A DNA stretch of 64,000 nt from Merluccius polli (taxonomy: Eukaryota; Chordata; Actinopteri; Gadiformes; Merlucciidae), in contig JAOPHQ010006258.1 in assembly GCA_030340625.1 (NCBI GenBank), positions 178,501 to 242,500 on the forward strand. The letters run 5' to 3'. The notes under the pieces were generated by a model that saw nothing but the letters and a program-made list of their open reading frames with translations, was not told the origin of the DNA and ran no database searches. Below are positions 1 to 10,770 of the stretch, piece after piece (position 1 is the stretch's first letter; each line of letters opens with the position of its first letter). The translations under genes were made by a program, and so were the position numbers.

Positions 1-662
1 TATTAAAAATACACTTTGAATAGAAAACTAGCGAACACCGGCAGTTGACGTCACACCGTGTGGACTGTGGGTAATGTAGTCTTCTACGTACGCAACAGCC
101 AGCAGAGCAGCGGCAAACAGAAGCAGTGGGAGGAGTCAGAAAGGATAATAAAATGTAACACTGCTTATAATATATATATATTTATTTATTATAAGCAGTG
201 TTACATTTTTTTAACAAGAGCTACCTTTTACTAAATTTTTAATTGAAGTCCCAGATCATCCTTATGAAAACGAACGGGTTAAATGTAAATCCGCTTTGAA
301 AAAAAGATGTCTGTTCAAGGCAGTGCACACTTTTGTTAAGTTATTTGAGTTTGATTTATTTATTTGAGTTTGTCAAGCACTTAAAACATCACAATTGAGG
401 TTATTGTGATTTCTTGTTTGTACAGTGATTTAAAAAAAAAAAACATTTATCTACACCTTTATTCCTGTTTACAATAATTTACATAATGTGTTAAGAAATT
501 ACCAATGTGTATGGAACTGACAAAACGCTTCAAATGTATTATTGCGGAGGCAAAAGGCGTGGTGAACATTTTTGGGTGCACCTAAATTATGTGCTGGTGC
601 ACCTAAATGAAAAAGTTAGGCGCACCAGTGCAACCAATGTAAAAAGTTAGTCTGGAGCCCTG
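1..662 (-). mobile_element. hAT-like transposon end (partial)
   Basis: Read on the minus strand from 662, the sequence opens with a CAGGGCTCCAGA-type terminus followed by short direct motifs (two GTGCACCTAAAT-like copies at about 575-610) that resemble fish hAT ends. No transposase was recognised and the other end lies outside the window. The assignment rests on terminus resemblance only. The rest of the stretch is AT-rich with no supported gene. Confidence 0.35.
150..209. repeat. 21-bp perfect inverted repeat (hairpin)
   Basis: Arms 150-170 and 189-209 are perfect reverse complements around an 18-nt AT-only loop. It may be the foldback of a short AT-rich MITE. No coding content. Confidence 0.7.
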
Positions 663-1018
663 TAGGGTGTTCCGATTATGATCGCGGCAAAATAAGTGTA
701 CTTGAAAGGACCCGTATGTGTACTCAAAACGGCCAAAACGCTGAGTGTGCAACGGTGTACACTTCGCGTACTCAACGGCAGCCATCTTAGCTACGTAGCG
801 GAAGAGGCGGAGCCAGACTGAGCCGTGCTCAGAGAATGTCTAATGGATTCACGTGTATTTGGCGGGTGACGTGGCCGCGCAGCTGATGTAATTTCCGTTA
901 AGTGCACCACAGTGTATTGCATTTGGAACAGCACTAACATCTGAAGATCTGCGTACCTATTGAGTACGGATAGTGTACTATGTTTAAGTGTACTCATGGA
1001 AGTACGGATATCGGAACA
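663..1018. repeat. possible short TIR element
   Basis: The stretch starts near GGGTGTTCCGAT and ends near ATCGGAACAGGG, which are inverted relative to each other. Both sub-ends contain repeated GTACTC/GAGTAC motifs. It abuts the hAT end on the left and a long-TIR element on the right. No gene was seen. The classification is unknown. Confidence 0.3.
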
Positions 1019-1520
1019 GGGCCATAGACATCTTATACATAGACGGCGCATCGAGCGCTACTGCCTACTGGCACTGACGAGACGCGGGGCCGCCATCTTG
1101 GAGTGGTGATCCGCTCCACTCGGTGTCATTCGTTTGGCAGGAGCAATGAACTGTCAGTGCATTTAATTAATCATACCTCATTGAATACCACTGATTTTCA
1201 CGCGTTTTTTTGTCATACGTGTAGCTATGATAAAGGACACATGTTTTGGCGTGTAATATTATTTTCACAAAATACAACCAATAGTACGGTAATGTTAAAT
1301 CTTACTTGTGAAAAGTAATCCCGCGATGTCTATATTCGACCATCCACTCATTTGAGCAGGAATACGCTGAACACCAGCTCGGCATCCTTGTTTTCTTCTC
1401 CTGGCCATACGTGTCAACTGTCAATCTATGCTGCTCCCCATCACCACTCCAAGATGGCCGCCGAATTTCTCGCGCCACAGCAGCCAATGCTCCGTCTATG
1501 TATAAGATGTCTGTGGTCCC
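1019..1520. mobile_element. long-TIR MITE-like element
   Basis: Roughly 80-90-bp imperfect inverted arms face each other (about 1019-1110 and 1440-1520). They share the outer motif ATAGACATCTTATACATAGA and the inner motif GCCATCTTGGAGTGGTGA. The interior has no supported gene. It is about 500 bp, with the layout of a non-autonomous TIR element. The superfamily was not assigned and no clear target duplication was seen. Confidence 0.55.
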
Positions 1521-1770
1521 AGAACTGGTCCAGAATCATGAAAACTAGTGATGCACGATATTATCGGTAGCATATCGGGAAGGCCCCGATAATGGCCAAA
1601 AAATGCGCCTCCTCCAATGCCTTGGTAGCCTAACATAAACAGAGCCCCTCAGCACTGTAGTCTTCTCCCCAGCAGGTGGCAGCAGTGTATTCAATTTGCT
1701 ATGAAAGCAGGAAATAGATGCACTCACTTGCGGTGAAGGAAAGCAAACAACGAGAGTGAAAGCAAGAAAA

Positions 1771-3130
1771 ATGTCTCTGCTGTGGAATTATTTTAAAGTC
1801 AGTGAAACTGACGTCAGAATTGCCATTTGTAATGACTGTTCAAGCGAAGTAGCGCGAGGAGGGAATAAACCATCGTCATTTAATACCACAAACTTAAAGA
1901 CACACCTGAAGAGCAAGCAGCTTGAAAAGTACAATAAGTTGAAAGCGGCAGAGAGTGAGGCAGCGAAACAGAAGAAAACAACCGCCAACCGCCGTCCCAC
2001 TCCCTCCACACAGCTGTCTGTTGGGGAGTTACTTGATAAAACAAAACCATTCGGCCATGACAACCCGAAGGTAAAGACATTAAACGCTAAAGTAATGGAG
2101 TTTATTGCACTCGACGATCAACCATTTTCAGTTGTGGAAGATGCGGGATTCCGCCGTCTGGTTTCACAACTAGAGCCCCGCTCAGTAGCGTGCGGTGAGC
2201 CTCAATTTCAGTGGGGCGAAGCTACCCCTGTGGCCGACCACGCCCACAATATGTTTTTTAATGTGTATTTTTGAGCTACATTAATAGATGCTAACTAAAC
2301 TAATTATGAACAAAAATACCGAACATGCTTTGAAGCTTTGAACGTGTCAGCCGCAACACATGCATGATGTCAGGCGAATTAGTATGTGCAATGGAAACAC
2401 CAACCAGGTCTGGAATCATCTTTAGCTCAGGACACATTAAACATTATAGAGAAGTTATTCCTCCAGTTTATTTCAACAATGCCACCACCACTCGCCATGT
2501 CTGCATCTCATTATACAGTAACAAAGTGTATTGGCGGAGTAATTCTAGTTGACCATGGGGCGGATAAGTTGACGACCATATAGGACTCTATTAGCGTGGG
2601 TTGAAATCCCTATTGCAGCCTGCAGGGTTACGTGATGAACATACGGAGGAGCGCGACCGTTGAGTTGAACCGCCCCAACATTGAAAGATTACGCTCAAGT
2701 AGAATTGCCACCATCCAAAACTTGATGTCAACGTACCAAAAATAGTGTAAAGGTCTACAGAAACTATAGATAGTTAATGTGATGCAAATATTATTAGAAA
2801 TAGATTCATGGAGCTGGAGTAAGGATTTTTGGAGGAACTATTTTTTTTGGAGCCTGCTCTTGCAAGTAGGTGGTTCGTCGCCCCACCTGCCCACATGAGC
2901 CGCACGCGACTGGCCCCGCTATAATCTACCTAGCCGGCGCTACTTCTCAGATGTTGCGTTAACGGAGCTCAACAACCGGGGCGCGGCACACGTTAAAGAG
3001 CTCCTTGCTGCCAACAGTCACATAAGTTTCACAACAGATATATGGACTTCTGATGTAAGCCCCATGAGCATGCTAAGCTTAACGGCCCAGTGGACCGAAG
3101 AAGATTTCACGCTACAAAAAGCTGTTTTAC
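1771..3130 (+). pseudogene. hAT transposase fragment with BED zinc finger
   Basis: The ATG at 1771 opens a frame with a BED-type finger: Cys-x2-Cys (CNDC) near residue 25, then a THLKSKQ segment where the last zinc ligand, usually His, is Gln. Basic linker and hAT N-terminal domain follow to the residues LEPR at 2182. Removing the 730-bp insertion plus one 8-bp duplication makes the frame resume at 2921, with a typical hAT segment containing TTDIWTSD and LSLTAQW. It stops at the Harbinger junction near 3130. BED-hAT transposases bind terminal repeats and cut DNA; this copy lacks the catalytic C-terminal half. Alternative: a domesticated ZBED gene, made unlikely by the truncation and insertion. 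Confidence 0.7.
2183..2912. mobile_element. non-autonomous hAT-like element with 8-bp TSD
   Basis: 730 bp flanked by perfect 8-bp direct repeats GCCCCGCT (2175-2182 and 2913-2920). The ends are inverted: CAGTAGCGTGCGG on the left against CAGTCGCGTGCGG when the right end is reverse-complemented. An 8-bp duplication and CAG-type ends fit hAT. No transposase frame is visible inside. It sits inside the coding part of another hAT remnant. Confidence 0.8.
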
Positions 3131-3132
3131 AT

Positions 3133-3290
3133 ACTGTGTCCCAATTCATTCCATGCATGCTTCGAAGTACGCAGCCTCGCGGCCTTCGAAGGATGCGTAC
3201 TTCTGAGGGTCCTTCGAAGGCCGCATCAACCGTTGTTAAATGAGACGGTCTAGCCTTCGAATCATTTCCTGGTTGCGTCACCAGCTGCGT
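3133..3290 (+). repeat. left TIR and subterminal CTTCGAAG sites, unit 0
   Basis: The terminal inverted repeat is followed within about 130 bp by four CTTCGAAG or close variants, the last one altered (CTTCGAATC). The spaced palindromes look like binding sites for the transposase or the Myb-like partner. That role is an inference from how Harbinger elements work. Confidence 0.6.
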
Positions 3291-3344
3291 CACCAGCCGT
3301 GACGCGGGAAAATAAAGGGAGAAGAAAGACGAGCAAAAAAAGAC

Positions 3345-4998
3345 ATGGAAGAAATTCCCGACACGTTTTTAATTTTATTTATAATCATGTTGCTGATGGA
3401 GGAAGGGGAGAAGCGGCTCCGTCTCCGCCGGCGCCGCCTCGTATATCTGCGGACAGGGGACCGAGAGGTAAACCTGTTATTTTAACCCACAGTAATGTTA
3501 CCATTATGTTATCATTACCATTATTAGCTAGTTAACAGTTAGGGGTAATTAACATACCAATACATTACGTTAATGCTAAACATAAACTGTAGATCGGCTC
3601 ATAATGCCATATAACCTGAATAATTCATTAATATTTAAAGAACCCTGACCTTAATTTAATATTATTTATTTTGTCACGAATCATCAAAACTACATGTGAA
3701 GCCTAGATAGACTGATAAGTGGGTCGGTAAACAGGTTTTGCATTATCTATCAACGCTCTAAAATGAACTAGAATTATCTTGGAATTACTTAACTGGAATT
3801 ATCTTATTAACTAAAATTATGTAGCTATTGTTTAATTAACCATTTTTCTTCTCCCGTTCTTCCCCTCCTTTTCCCAATCCAGACCAGACCCCTGTACTGC
3901 AGGATCAACCTGGCGGTGCCTGTCCTGGACACATTTTTCAATCATGGCGACACCAGGCAGGACTTCAGGCTGAGCAGAGAGTCCCTGGCAGTGCTGCTGA
4001 ACCTTCTCCACCAGAATCGGAGACATGGATGGAATGCCACAATAGAGACCTTGGTGTTCCTGTTCTGGCTGGCGAGTGGGGCATCATACAGGGTGGTCTC
4101 AAGGGTGTTTGGGATGCCTCGCTCCACTGTCCACCGTATCGTCCACCGAGTTACTGGGGAGGTGGTGGCCATTCGCCACAAGGTCATCCACTTCCCCACG
4201 ACCGCTGAAGACCTGGCGGCAGTAACTCGTGGGTTTGCAGGGCTGGCAAGACACAGAGCCTTTTTAAAGGCTGCTGGAGCGATCGACGGCTGCCATGTCA
4301 GGATCAAGCCACCAAGCGGCCCTGATGGTCACTGCTACCTGAACAGGAAACTGTTTTCATCAATTATCCTACAGGCATCAGGGCCGCTTTGTGGACGTGT
4401 ACGTGGGCTGGCCGGGGTCCGTGCATGACTCCAGAGTACTCCGGCACAGCCCACTGTACAGACAGGCTGTTTACCCTCCTCCAGGGCACTTCATCCTTGC
4501 AGACGGCGGGTACCGGTGCCTTCAGCATCCACTCCCCCTCAATACTCCCTACAAGCGGCCGTTGCAAGGTGTGGGACCCCAGCGCTTCAATGGCCATCAT
4601 TCCAGGGCACGCTCAATCATTGAGCGTGCCTTTGGAATGATGAAGACCAGGTTCCGGGCAATTTTTTTGCAAGCGCTGGGGGTGCACCACACCTTTGTGC
4701 CTCAGGTACCTCATCACACAACAGGCTTCTACTTTACCTTTGAGTAGGCTACTGAAGTGAATCACAATTAATGAATAAGGTTTTTACATTGCAGGTCATA
4801 ACAGCATGTGCCGTCCTGCACAACATTTGCCTGGGGGTGGGTGACATCATGCCCCCAGAGGATGAACTGCAGGACGCCATGCCAGAGGATGAGGGGGAGA
4901 ATGGGCTGGAGGCCGTCAGTGGTGCTCCGTGGCGGGATCGGCTGTCTGTAGAGGTGTCTGCCCTGGAGGAGGTTAACCCTGACCATGATTATCTTTAG
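3345..4998 (+). pseudogene. Harbinger DDE transposase, unit 0 (10-bp deletion)
   Basis: Three exons with GT-AG borders: 3345-3467 (41 codons, starts MEEIPDTFL), 3893-4705 and 4795-4998 (stop TAG). All joins are phase 0. HARBI1-family hallmarks are visible: first Asp in AIDGCHVRI, second in the VHDS motif, and Glu in a late IE-AFGMMKTRFR motif; the last exon has ACAVLHNICLG. The family cuts and pastes DNA with a partner Myb protein. Relative to units 2-3, 10 bp are missing at about 4376, so the frame breaks before the second Asp. Exon 1 has 21 extra bases coding an Arg-rich stretch absent from units 1-3. It is the only copy without the nested element. Confidence 0.8.
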
Positions 4999-5076
4999 TT
5001 GGCAAGTAAAATAATTTTAAAGCCATTATTCCTATTTAAAGTGTTTTGTAGATAGTTTTTTTTTAAAATAATAATT

Positions 5077-5091
5077 GTATTATTATTATTA

Positions 5092-5133
<42 letters not shown>
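5077..5133. repeat. (TTA)n microsatellite
   Basis: A run of TTA/ATT trinucleotides just downstream of the transposase stop. Counterparts occur at about 12915-12975, 20763-20822 and 28597-28662 with different lengths. Confidence 0.85.
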
Positions 5134-5134
<1 letters not shown>

Positions 5135-5347
5135 CTTTCTTAAACATTCTTAGTGACATGGCAGTCGTCGATCAAGTCAGCCCTGCAAACCCACTTGATG
5201 GACGATGTGGTGGACATTGGAGACCAGACCCCCAAACACCCTGAATGATGCCCAGATGATGTCCCACTACATAAGGTATTTATTGTGGCATTCCATCCAG
5301 CCCAGCAGCACTGCCAGGGACTCCTCCTCAGCCTATTGTACATTGTG

Positions 5348-5487
5348 GAGTGTGTGTTGTTGATGGCTGGTTTACAGCCTCACCTGGCCTGAGTCAGACT
5401 GATTGGACTCTGGCTGGGTGGGGCTGCACACTGGGTGCATGAGCAATCATGGCACCCAGGATAAACCAGCCATCAACACACACACTC
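5348..5487. repeat. inverted repeat upstream of primer-site-like motif
   Basis: The arm at 5348-5374 (GAGTGTGTGTTG..GGCTGGTTTA) is almost perfectly complementary to 5462-5487. The loop is about 87 nt. Counterparts are present in units 1 and 2; in unit 3 the loop is where the third Harbinger-like element inserted (28953-38682). Confidence 0.65.
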
Positions 5488-5510
5488 GAGGAGGAGCGAC
5501 CCTGCTACAC

Positions 5511-5528
5511 TGGCGCCCAACGTGGGGC
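5511..5528 (+). promoter_or_regulatory. tRNA-Lys-type primer binding site motif
   Basis: TGGCGCCCAACGTGGGGC is an exact 18-nt complement of the 3' end of tRNA-Lys(CTT), including the post-transcriptional CCA. LTR retroelements and retroviruses use this site to start minus-strand synthesis. It follows CTACA-C, as expected just after an LTR ending in CA. No gag or pol lies downstream, so it is either a retroelement leftover captured in the Harbinger or a coincidence. It repeats at 21190-21207 and 38764-38781; unit 1 (13340) has lost one C. Confidence 0.5.
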
Positions 5529-5869
5529 TCCTCCTCCACCAGCCGCAGTAGAGGACAGCCACCGCAACACCAGCTCCTCCTGAACGGCCAGCGGAGGAGC
5601 GGGGAGGCAGCACAGCTACCACCACCGGCAGCACAGCTACCACCACCGGCAGCCGTCTGCTGCTAGCCTCCCCTGGATCCAGCCTGGAGCAGCCCAGGCC
5701 AGTCGGCCCTCTGCCAGGGGACCAGGAGAACAAGGCCCCATGCTCCAGGAGGAGATGGGAGGGGGGGGATCGTGCACCAGTGCCCTGGTGGACCTGTTCC
5801 AGGCCCTCCGAGGAGCTACCTCTGCGGCCCAGCTGTCAACGGCCCAACGGCATTCATCAAAGTTTATAT

Positions 5870-6090
5870 ATTAAAATTCAATATGCTGTTATAGAAAATG
5901 TATATAAATTATAAAAGTGTTTATTTTTTTAGGTATGGCAACCCTGTAAAGAGTCCATTTTGTGTTTTTTTTTTGTTTTGTTGTGTATGTGGAGGGTGTG
6001 TGGAGTGTGTGTTGTTCATGTTATTTATAGTTCAATGGAATAAATGAATGAAAAAATAAAATAAAACATATATATATATATATATATATA

Positions 6091-6153
<63 letters not shown>

Positions 6154-6311
6154 TCAAATCCCTTTGTTCTTGAACCGTAGCACTTTATGCTGTTTTCTAA
6201 TCCTGTTATAAATTGTACTTGAGTTGTTAATACTAAATGGAATAGACAACGTGTAACAATTAACAATAGTTTAATTTTATAACAAACAAGAAAAATAACT
6301 ACAAAAAGAAT
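5870..6311. repeat. non-coding stretch with (AT)n microsatellite
   Basis: Between the primer-site segment and the Myb-like gene lies AT-rich DNA with a long AT run (about 6068-6148) and GTGTGTGG-rich sequence. A short Pro/Gln/Ser-rich open stretch at about 5500-5870 could be a third reading frame of the element, but frames differ between units, so it is not called. Confidence 0.6.
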
Positions 6312-7555
6312 TTATTTATTTACAATTTTCTCCAAGAGAGAGAATAGTCTGTCCATTCTCTCCTTACTCTCCTTCTCCCTCCTCTCCTCTGCCTCCCTCT
6401 GCATTTTCATGTCCTCTTTCATTAAACTTAGGAGGTCATCCTCCCTCCTCCTCCTCTTTCTTTTTGGCCCTGGCTGGCTCTCCTCCAACTCCTCCTCCTC
6501 CTCATCCCCACCTCCCTGCTGGTCACCCACTGCACTTGGCTCTGGTGTGTCCTCAGGGATGGAGGCAATTAGGACAGGGGGGGCAATAGAAGGCCTCTGT
6601 CCTAATGCCTCATCCATGAGGACAAACCAGGGCCAATTGGCAGCAGTGGGCTTCCCGCTAGTTCCCTCCCCTGTGCCTGGATATTTGCCGTCCTAATGCA
6701 GTGGAAATCAATCACGTCAGCAATTTTCAGCAAAGTATTTAGTAACTTGCATGGGTAAAACAAATCCAAACCTACTTTATGCTTCTTTTTCAAATTGTCC
6801 CACTTTTTTTTGGCCTGGTGGGGCTGGACCTTCCCCCCCAGGCCCATCTTTTCCAGAATTATTCTAAACACAGAGAAGCAAGAGAAAAGGTAAACACGAG
6901 ATCACATTAACACAGGGATGCAAAGATTTACAAAAAGGGATATCAGCCTTACCTCCAACCCACTGTGGCGGAGTGCTTCGCCCCTGTAAAAAGGATGTCG
7001 TTCTGGCATCGTATTTTGATAAACTTCTCGGTCTGCTCCTTGCTCCCTAAAACAAAATGAAATGTCAACAGACAAAAGGGTTATATAGCAAAAAAAATGA
7101 TCATAATAATGATAATAATGAAGTATAACATAATAGTGATAATCCTAAACGTAGCTCTTTATTCAATCCAATCGTTTAACTGGAGTTTGCAGTCTGGAAA
7201 TAAAGCAGGGATAATAAAAGTAATAAAATATAAGTAATCAGTAAAAGTATAGGAAGTAGTAATAAGTAAAAGTAATTAAATATAAACCCAATACTTACAT
7301 TTAAAAGTAAAATCATCGCCGTAAAAGTCATTAAATATATACCCAATACTTACATTTAAATGTAAAATCATCGCCGTAAAAGTCATTAAATATATACCCA
7401 ATACTTACATTTAAATGTAAAATCATCGCCGTAAAAGTCATTAAATATATACCCAATACTTACATTTAAATGTAAAATCATCGCCGTAAAAGTCATTGAA
7501 TATATACCAAATACTTACATTTAAATGTAAAATCCTCGCCGCTCGGTGTCGCCAT
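6312..7555 (-). CDS. Harbinger Myb/SANT-like DNA-binding protein, unit 0
   Basis: Four exons can be joined from splice sites: 7555-7519 (ATG, MATPSGEDFTFK), 7046-6953, 6863-6776, 6692-6312 (stop TAA). The total is 600 nt, 199 residues, with no frame break. Exon 1 ends on T and exon 2 begins GG, which creates the Trp that opens the Myb/SANT-like (MADF-type) fold with SKEQTEKFIKI. GWR-x-ILEKMGL and KKKWDNLKKK follow across exons 2-3. A PTAANWPWFVLMDEALG segment, an acidic tract, PKRKRRRRE (nuclear-signal-like) and a C-terminal coiled coil rich in E/K/R complete it. In Harbinger elements this protein partners the transposase and binds the transposon ends. It runs tail-to-tail with the transposase gene. 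Confidence 0.8.
7283..7519 (-). repeat. 55-bp minisatellite duplicating a 5' splice site
   Basis: ATACTTAC recurs at 7291, 7346, 7401, 7456 and 7511, exactly every 55 bp. Read on the minus strand, each unit repeats the end of Myb exon 1 (GATTTTACATTTAAAT) and its donor GTAAGTAT. The first exon is thus followed by four extra donor-like sites. Unit 3's diverged end (41872, 41927) has only two copies. Confidence 0.85.
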
Positions 7556-7594
7556 TATGCCTTTTCCCGCCTCTGAACAGCGACGCGCAAAGGA

Positions 7595-8000
7595 GAAATA
7601 GAGCTTGGACTGATTTACACAAAGCTACTGACTGTAAACAGTTCATCATGACCTCTTATGTAGGCCTACAGTTCAAAATTCATGTTTAATTGAATAAACA
7701 GTTAGTAAACACAAGTACATCATATTGAACATTATTTATTTTCATCACCAATTATCATAGTAGAACAGCTTTCTCAAGCAGTTTGTGATGCATTTTGGAA
7801 ACAGGAGATGAGCCCCTGGTCGAATGCGCCACCTGGCTTGAGAAACCCGTTCTCAAAGACTTACTTTTAGTCATTATTTAGGTAGCGCACACATATTATG
7901 AATGCCTTCGGCAGAATTCAAATGAGTCATTTTAATCTAGATTAATTCCAAGATTACAGTGAGATTAATCTAGATTAAATAAATTAATCTATGCCCACCA

Positions 8001-8086
<86 letters not shown>

Positions 8087-9508
8087 AAAATCCTTAAACG
8101 TTAAGATGCTACAATGGATAGGGGAGCTGTGTCTTGGGCAAATTAACTTCAACATTCCACATTAACCGCAACATATTGTACTTATGTATTCATCAGTTTG
8201 CCTACATTTTGATTCCTTAACAAATGTGTTACTAACATTTAAAATAAACATTTTTAGAGAAATGCAGCATCTGTCTCATGTATGCACATTTGGTAAATCC
8301 AGTTTTCAGGAGTTTCTTGATGTAAGGGAGCCCCAGTGTTTCCCATTTATCATCATTTTGTGTAGGTTTAAATTGCTGGGGTCAACTTGAGATGTTTGAT
8401 TTAAATTTGAGAGAAAATAAAAGTTTTTCACAGATCTAGCCTCTTTTCCACTTAAAGTGCACTAGATGTTAAATGCATGCCCCTGAACCACTTTAGAGAG
8501 GGTGTAGAAGATTCTTAAAACTCAAGGTGCAGTTTCCAGGTCTACGGAGTCCTTTGCTTCAAACAGGCCATGGAGTCAAGATGTAACGTTAAATCCTTTA
8601 TTCACGGGACCACGCAGGATACCCAAAATCACCAGCGCAGTCCCTTCGGGGCGACTGCCTCCAACAGCAATCACTTAACAGAGCTGAACTCCACAGAGCT
8701 CAACTCACCTGACTAGCTTCACAGGCCTGAACTCCACAGGGCTAACTGACTAAGCTGCCTCAACTTAACTAACACCTCAGGATTGTCTCCACATGCCTGA
8801 CCCCACAGGACTGTCCGTCACAATACACACTCTCTGATTAATTTCTCACACACAACAGTATTACAAAACACAGGGCAAGGGTGGGGCTATTGGAGGCCCT
8901 CCCATTGTTATCTGTAAACACACCTTCTCTAGGCCATGAGGTGCATCCCCCATATTTCCTATTGGGTTACATCATTTGAACAAGACAATCACAAATTGTT
9001 CACTCCCTGTCTAGGTTTAAACAGAAGACGAGGTTAATTAATGTTTAGCCCAATACTTCTATTGGTTCCTGATCAACTCCTCAGAAACAGTGGGGGTTAG
9101 AGACAGAGGTCTGGCAGGGAGGGGGATACCTTGCTAATCTCAACACCTCAATTGCATCCAGATCACATCACAGTAGTATATACTGAGTGGGGCATAGTTC
9201 TTCTGAGGCATATGATATTTTAAAGTATACCAATAAATCCATTCTTCTACATTCCTTTGGTCAACATTTAAAATATTACAATAAAACACCCGCCCTATAT
9301 CAGGAAAATGTACGCCATCAAAATATAAATACTTTGAGTGGGGCAGTAGTTTTAAGGCATATGATATTTTAAAGTATACTAATAAATACATTCTTCTTCA
9401 GGGTTTTCAAATCCCCTCCACCATAGTTTTCACAAAATAGCGGCCCCCCAAACAACATTTTGCATAGGGCCCCCAAAATGCTAAAAATGGCCCTGTGTAT
9501 ATGCACAC
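7595..9508. repeat. shared spacer between array units (copy a)
   Basis: About 1.9 kb with no supported gene. It holds an AATCTAGATTAA-rich segment ending in a long AT microsatellite (about 8003-8083), LTR-like DNA at about 8525-9140 with AATAAA on the minus strand, and a direct repeat of a segment around GGCATATGATATTTTAAAGTATA (about 9208 and 9355). It joins Harbinger interior DNA at 7594/7595 and ends at the CTG before the next left TIR. Confidence 0.7.
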
Positions 9509-10626
9509 CTGAGCTGTGTCCCAATTCAGGGGTTGCATGCTTCGAAGTACGCAGCCTCGCGGCCTTCGAAGGCTGCGTACTTCTGAGGGACCTTCGAAGG
9601 CCGCATCAACCGTTGTTAAATGAGACGGTCTAGCCTTCGAAGCATTTCCTGGTTGCGTCACCAGCTGCGTCACCAGCCGTGACGCGGGAAAATAAAGAAA
9701 GAAGAAGAAAGACGAGCAAAAAAAGACATTGAAGAGCCAAAAAACGAAAAAACAAAAAATAAAGACATGGAAGAAATTCCCGACACGTTTTTAATTTTAT
9801 TTGTAATCATGTTGCTGATGGAGGAAGGGGAGAAGCGGCTCGTATATCTGCGGACAGGGGACCGAGAGGTAAACCTGTTATTTTAACCCACAGTAATGTT
9901 ACCATTATGTTATCATTACCATTATTAGCTAGTTAACAGTTAGGGGTAATTAACATACCAATACATTACGTTAATGCTAGACATAAACTGTAGATCGGCT
10001 CATAATGCCATATTACCTGAATAATTCATTAATAGTTAAAGAACCCTGACCTTAATTTAATTATTTTGTCACGAATCATCAAAACTACATGCGAAGCCTA
10101 GATAGACTGATAAGTGGGTCGGTAAACAGGTTTTGCATTATCTATCAAAGCTCTAAAATGAACTAGAATTATATTGGAATTACTTAACTGGAATTATCTT
10201 AACTAAAATTATGTAGCTATTGTTTAATTAACCATTTTTCTTCTCCCGTTCTTCCCCTCCTTTTCCCAATCCAGACCAGACCCCTGTACTGCAGGATCAA
10301 CCTGTCGGTGCCTGTCCTGGACAGGTTCTTCAGCAACGGCGACACCAGGCAGGACTTCAGGCTGAGCAGAGAGTCCCTGGCAGTGCTTCTGAACCTTCTC
10401 CACCAGGGGGGTATACTACGAAGCTCGATTAGTGGGTTAGCGAGGTATGTTGCGCTCAAAGCCTGGGTTAGCTGTCCTACGAAAGTCGCTCTCTTTTAGC
10501 GTCGCTATATCACCATGGTAACTTATGCTGGCAACCAAATCTGGTCGGGAGGAGGTTTTCAGCTCAGACTTTCCGATTAGATCGGCTTCTTAAAGCTGAG
10601 CGCCGCTTTCGGGACAGATCCGATCC

Positions 10627-10770
10627 CTTTATGAGAGATACAGGTTCTCATCAGAGGGTATTCTTTATGAGAGATACAGGTTCTCATCAGAGGGTATTCT
10701 TTATGAGAGATACAGGTTCTCATCAGAGGGTATTCTTTATGAGAGATACAGGTTCTCATCAGAGGGTATT
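10627..10770 (+). repeat. 36-bp in-frame coding minisatellite (4 units)
   Basis: Four 36-bp units encode LYERYRFSSEGI in one frame of the nested Harbinger transposase fragment. The normal protein has this segment once. Copies are at 18474-18618 (one extra G) and 26310-26453. Confidence 0.85.

Larger units (their letters stand above)
1546..3130 (+). mobile_element. hAT transposon remnant (ZBED-type), interrupted
   Basis: A terminus-like TAGTGATGCACGATATTATCGG at 1546 is followed by a BED-finger/hAT transposase reading frame. The remnant is interrupted at 2183-2912 by another element and is cut at about 3131 by the left end of the Harbinger array. No 3' end is seen. It is a dead 5' fragment. 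Confidence 0.65.
3133..7594 (+). mobile_element. PIF/Harbinger copy in unit 0 (no right TIR)
   Basis: The left end is diverged (ACTGTGTCCCAATTC) and joins the hAT remnant directly. Inside are the transposase gene (+), a TTA microsatellite, the tRNA-Lys primer-site-like segment, an AT microsatellite and the Myb-like gene (-). It ends at the AGGA junction where the shared spacer begins, so about 166 bp including the right TIR are missing. Unlike units 1-3 it has no 1.43-kb nested insertion in the transposase. Confidence 0.75.

Noticed and set aside
9407..9673. Open frame on - across the Harbinger left end, repeated in each unit
   Set aside because: It runs through the TIR and subterminal palindromes and has no protein similarity; a shadow of repeated DNA.
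10627..10770. CRISPR-like array
   Set aside because: Repeats are directly adjacent with no spacers and encode a duplicated transposase block; the genome is vertebrate.
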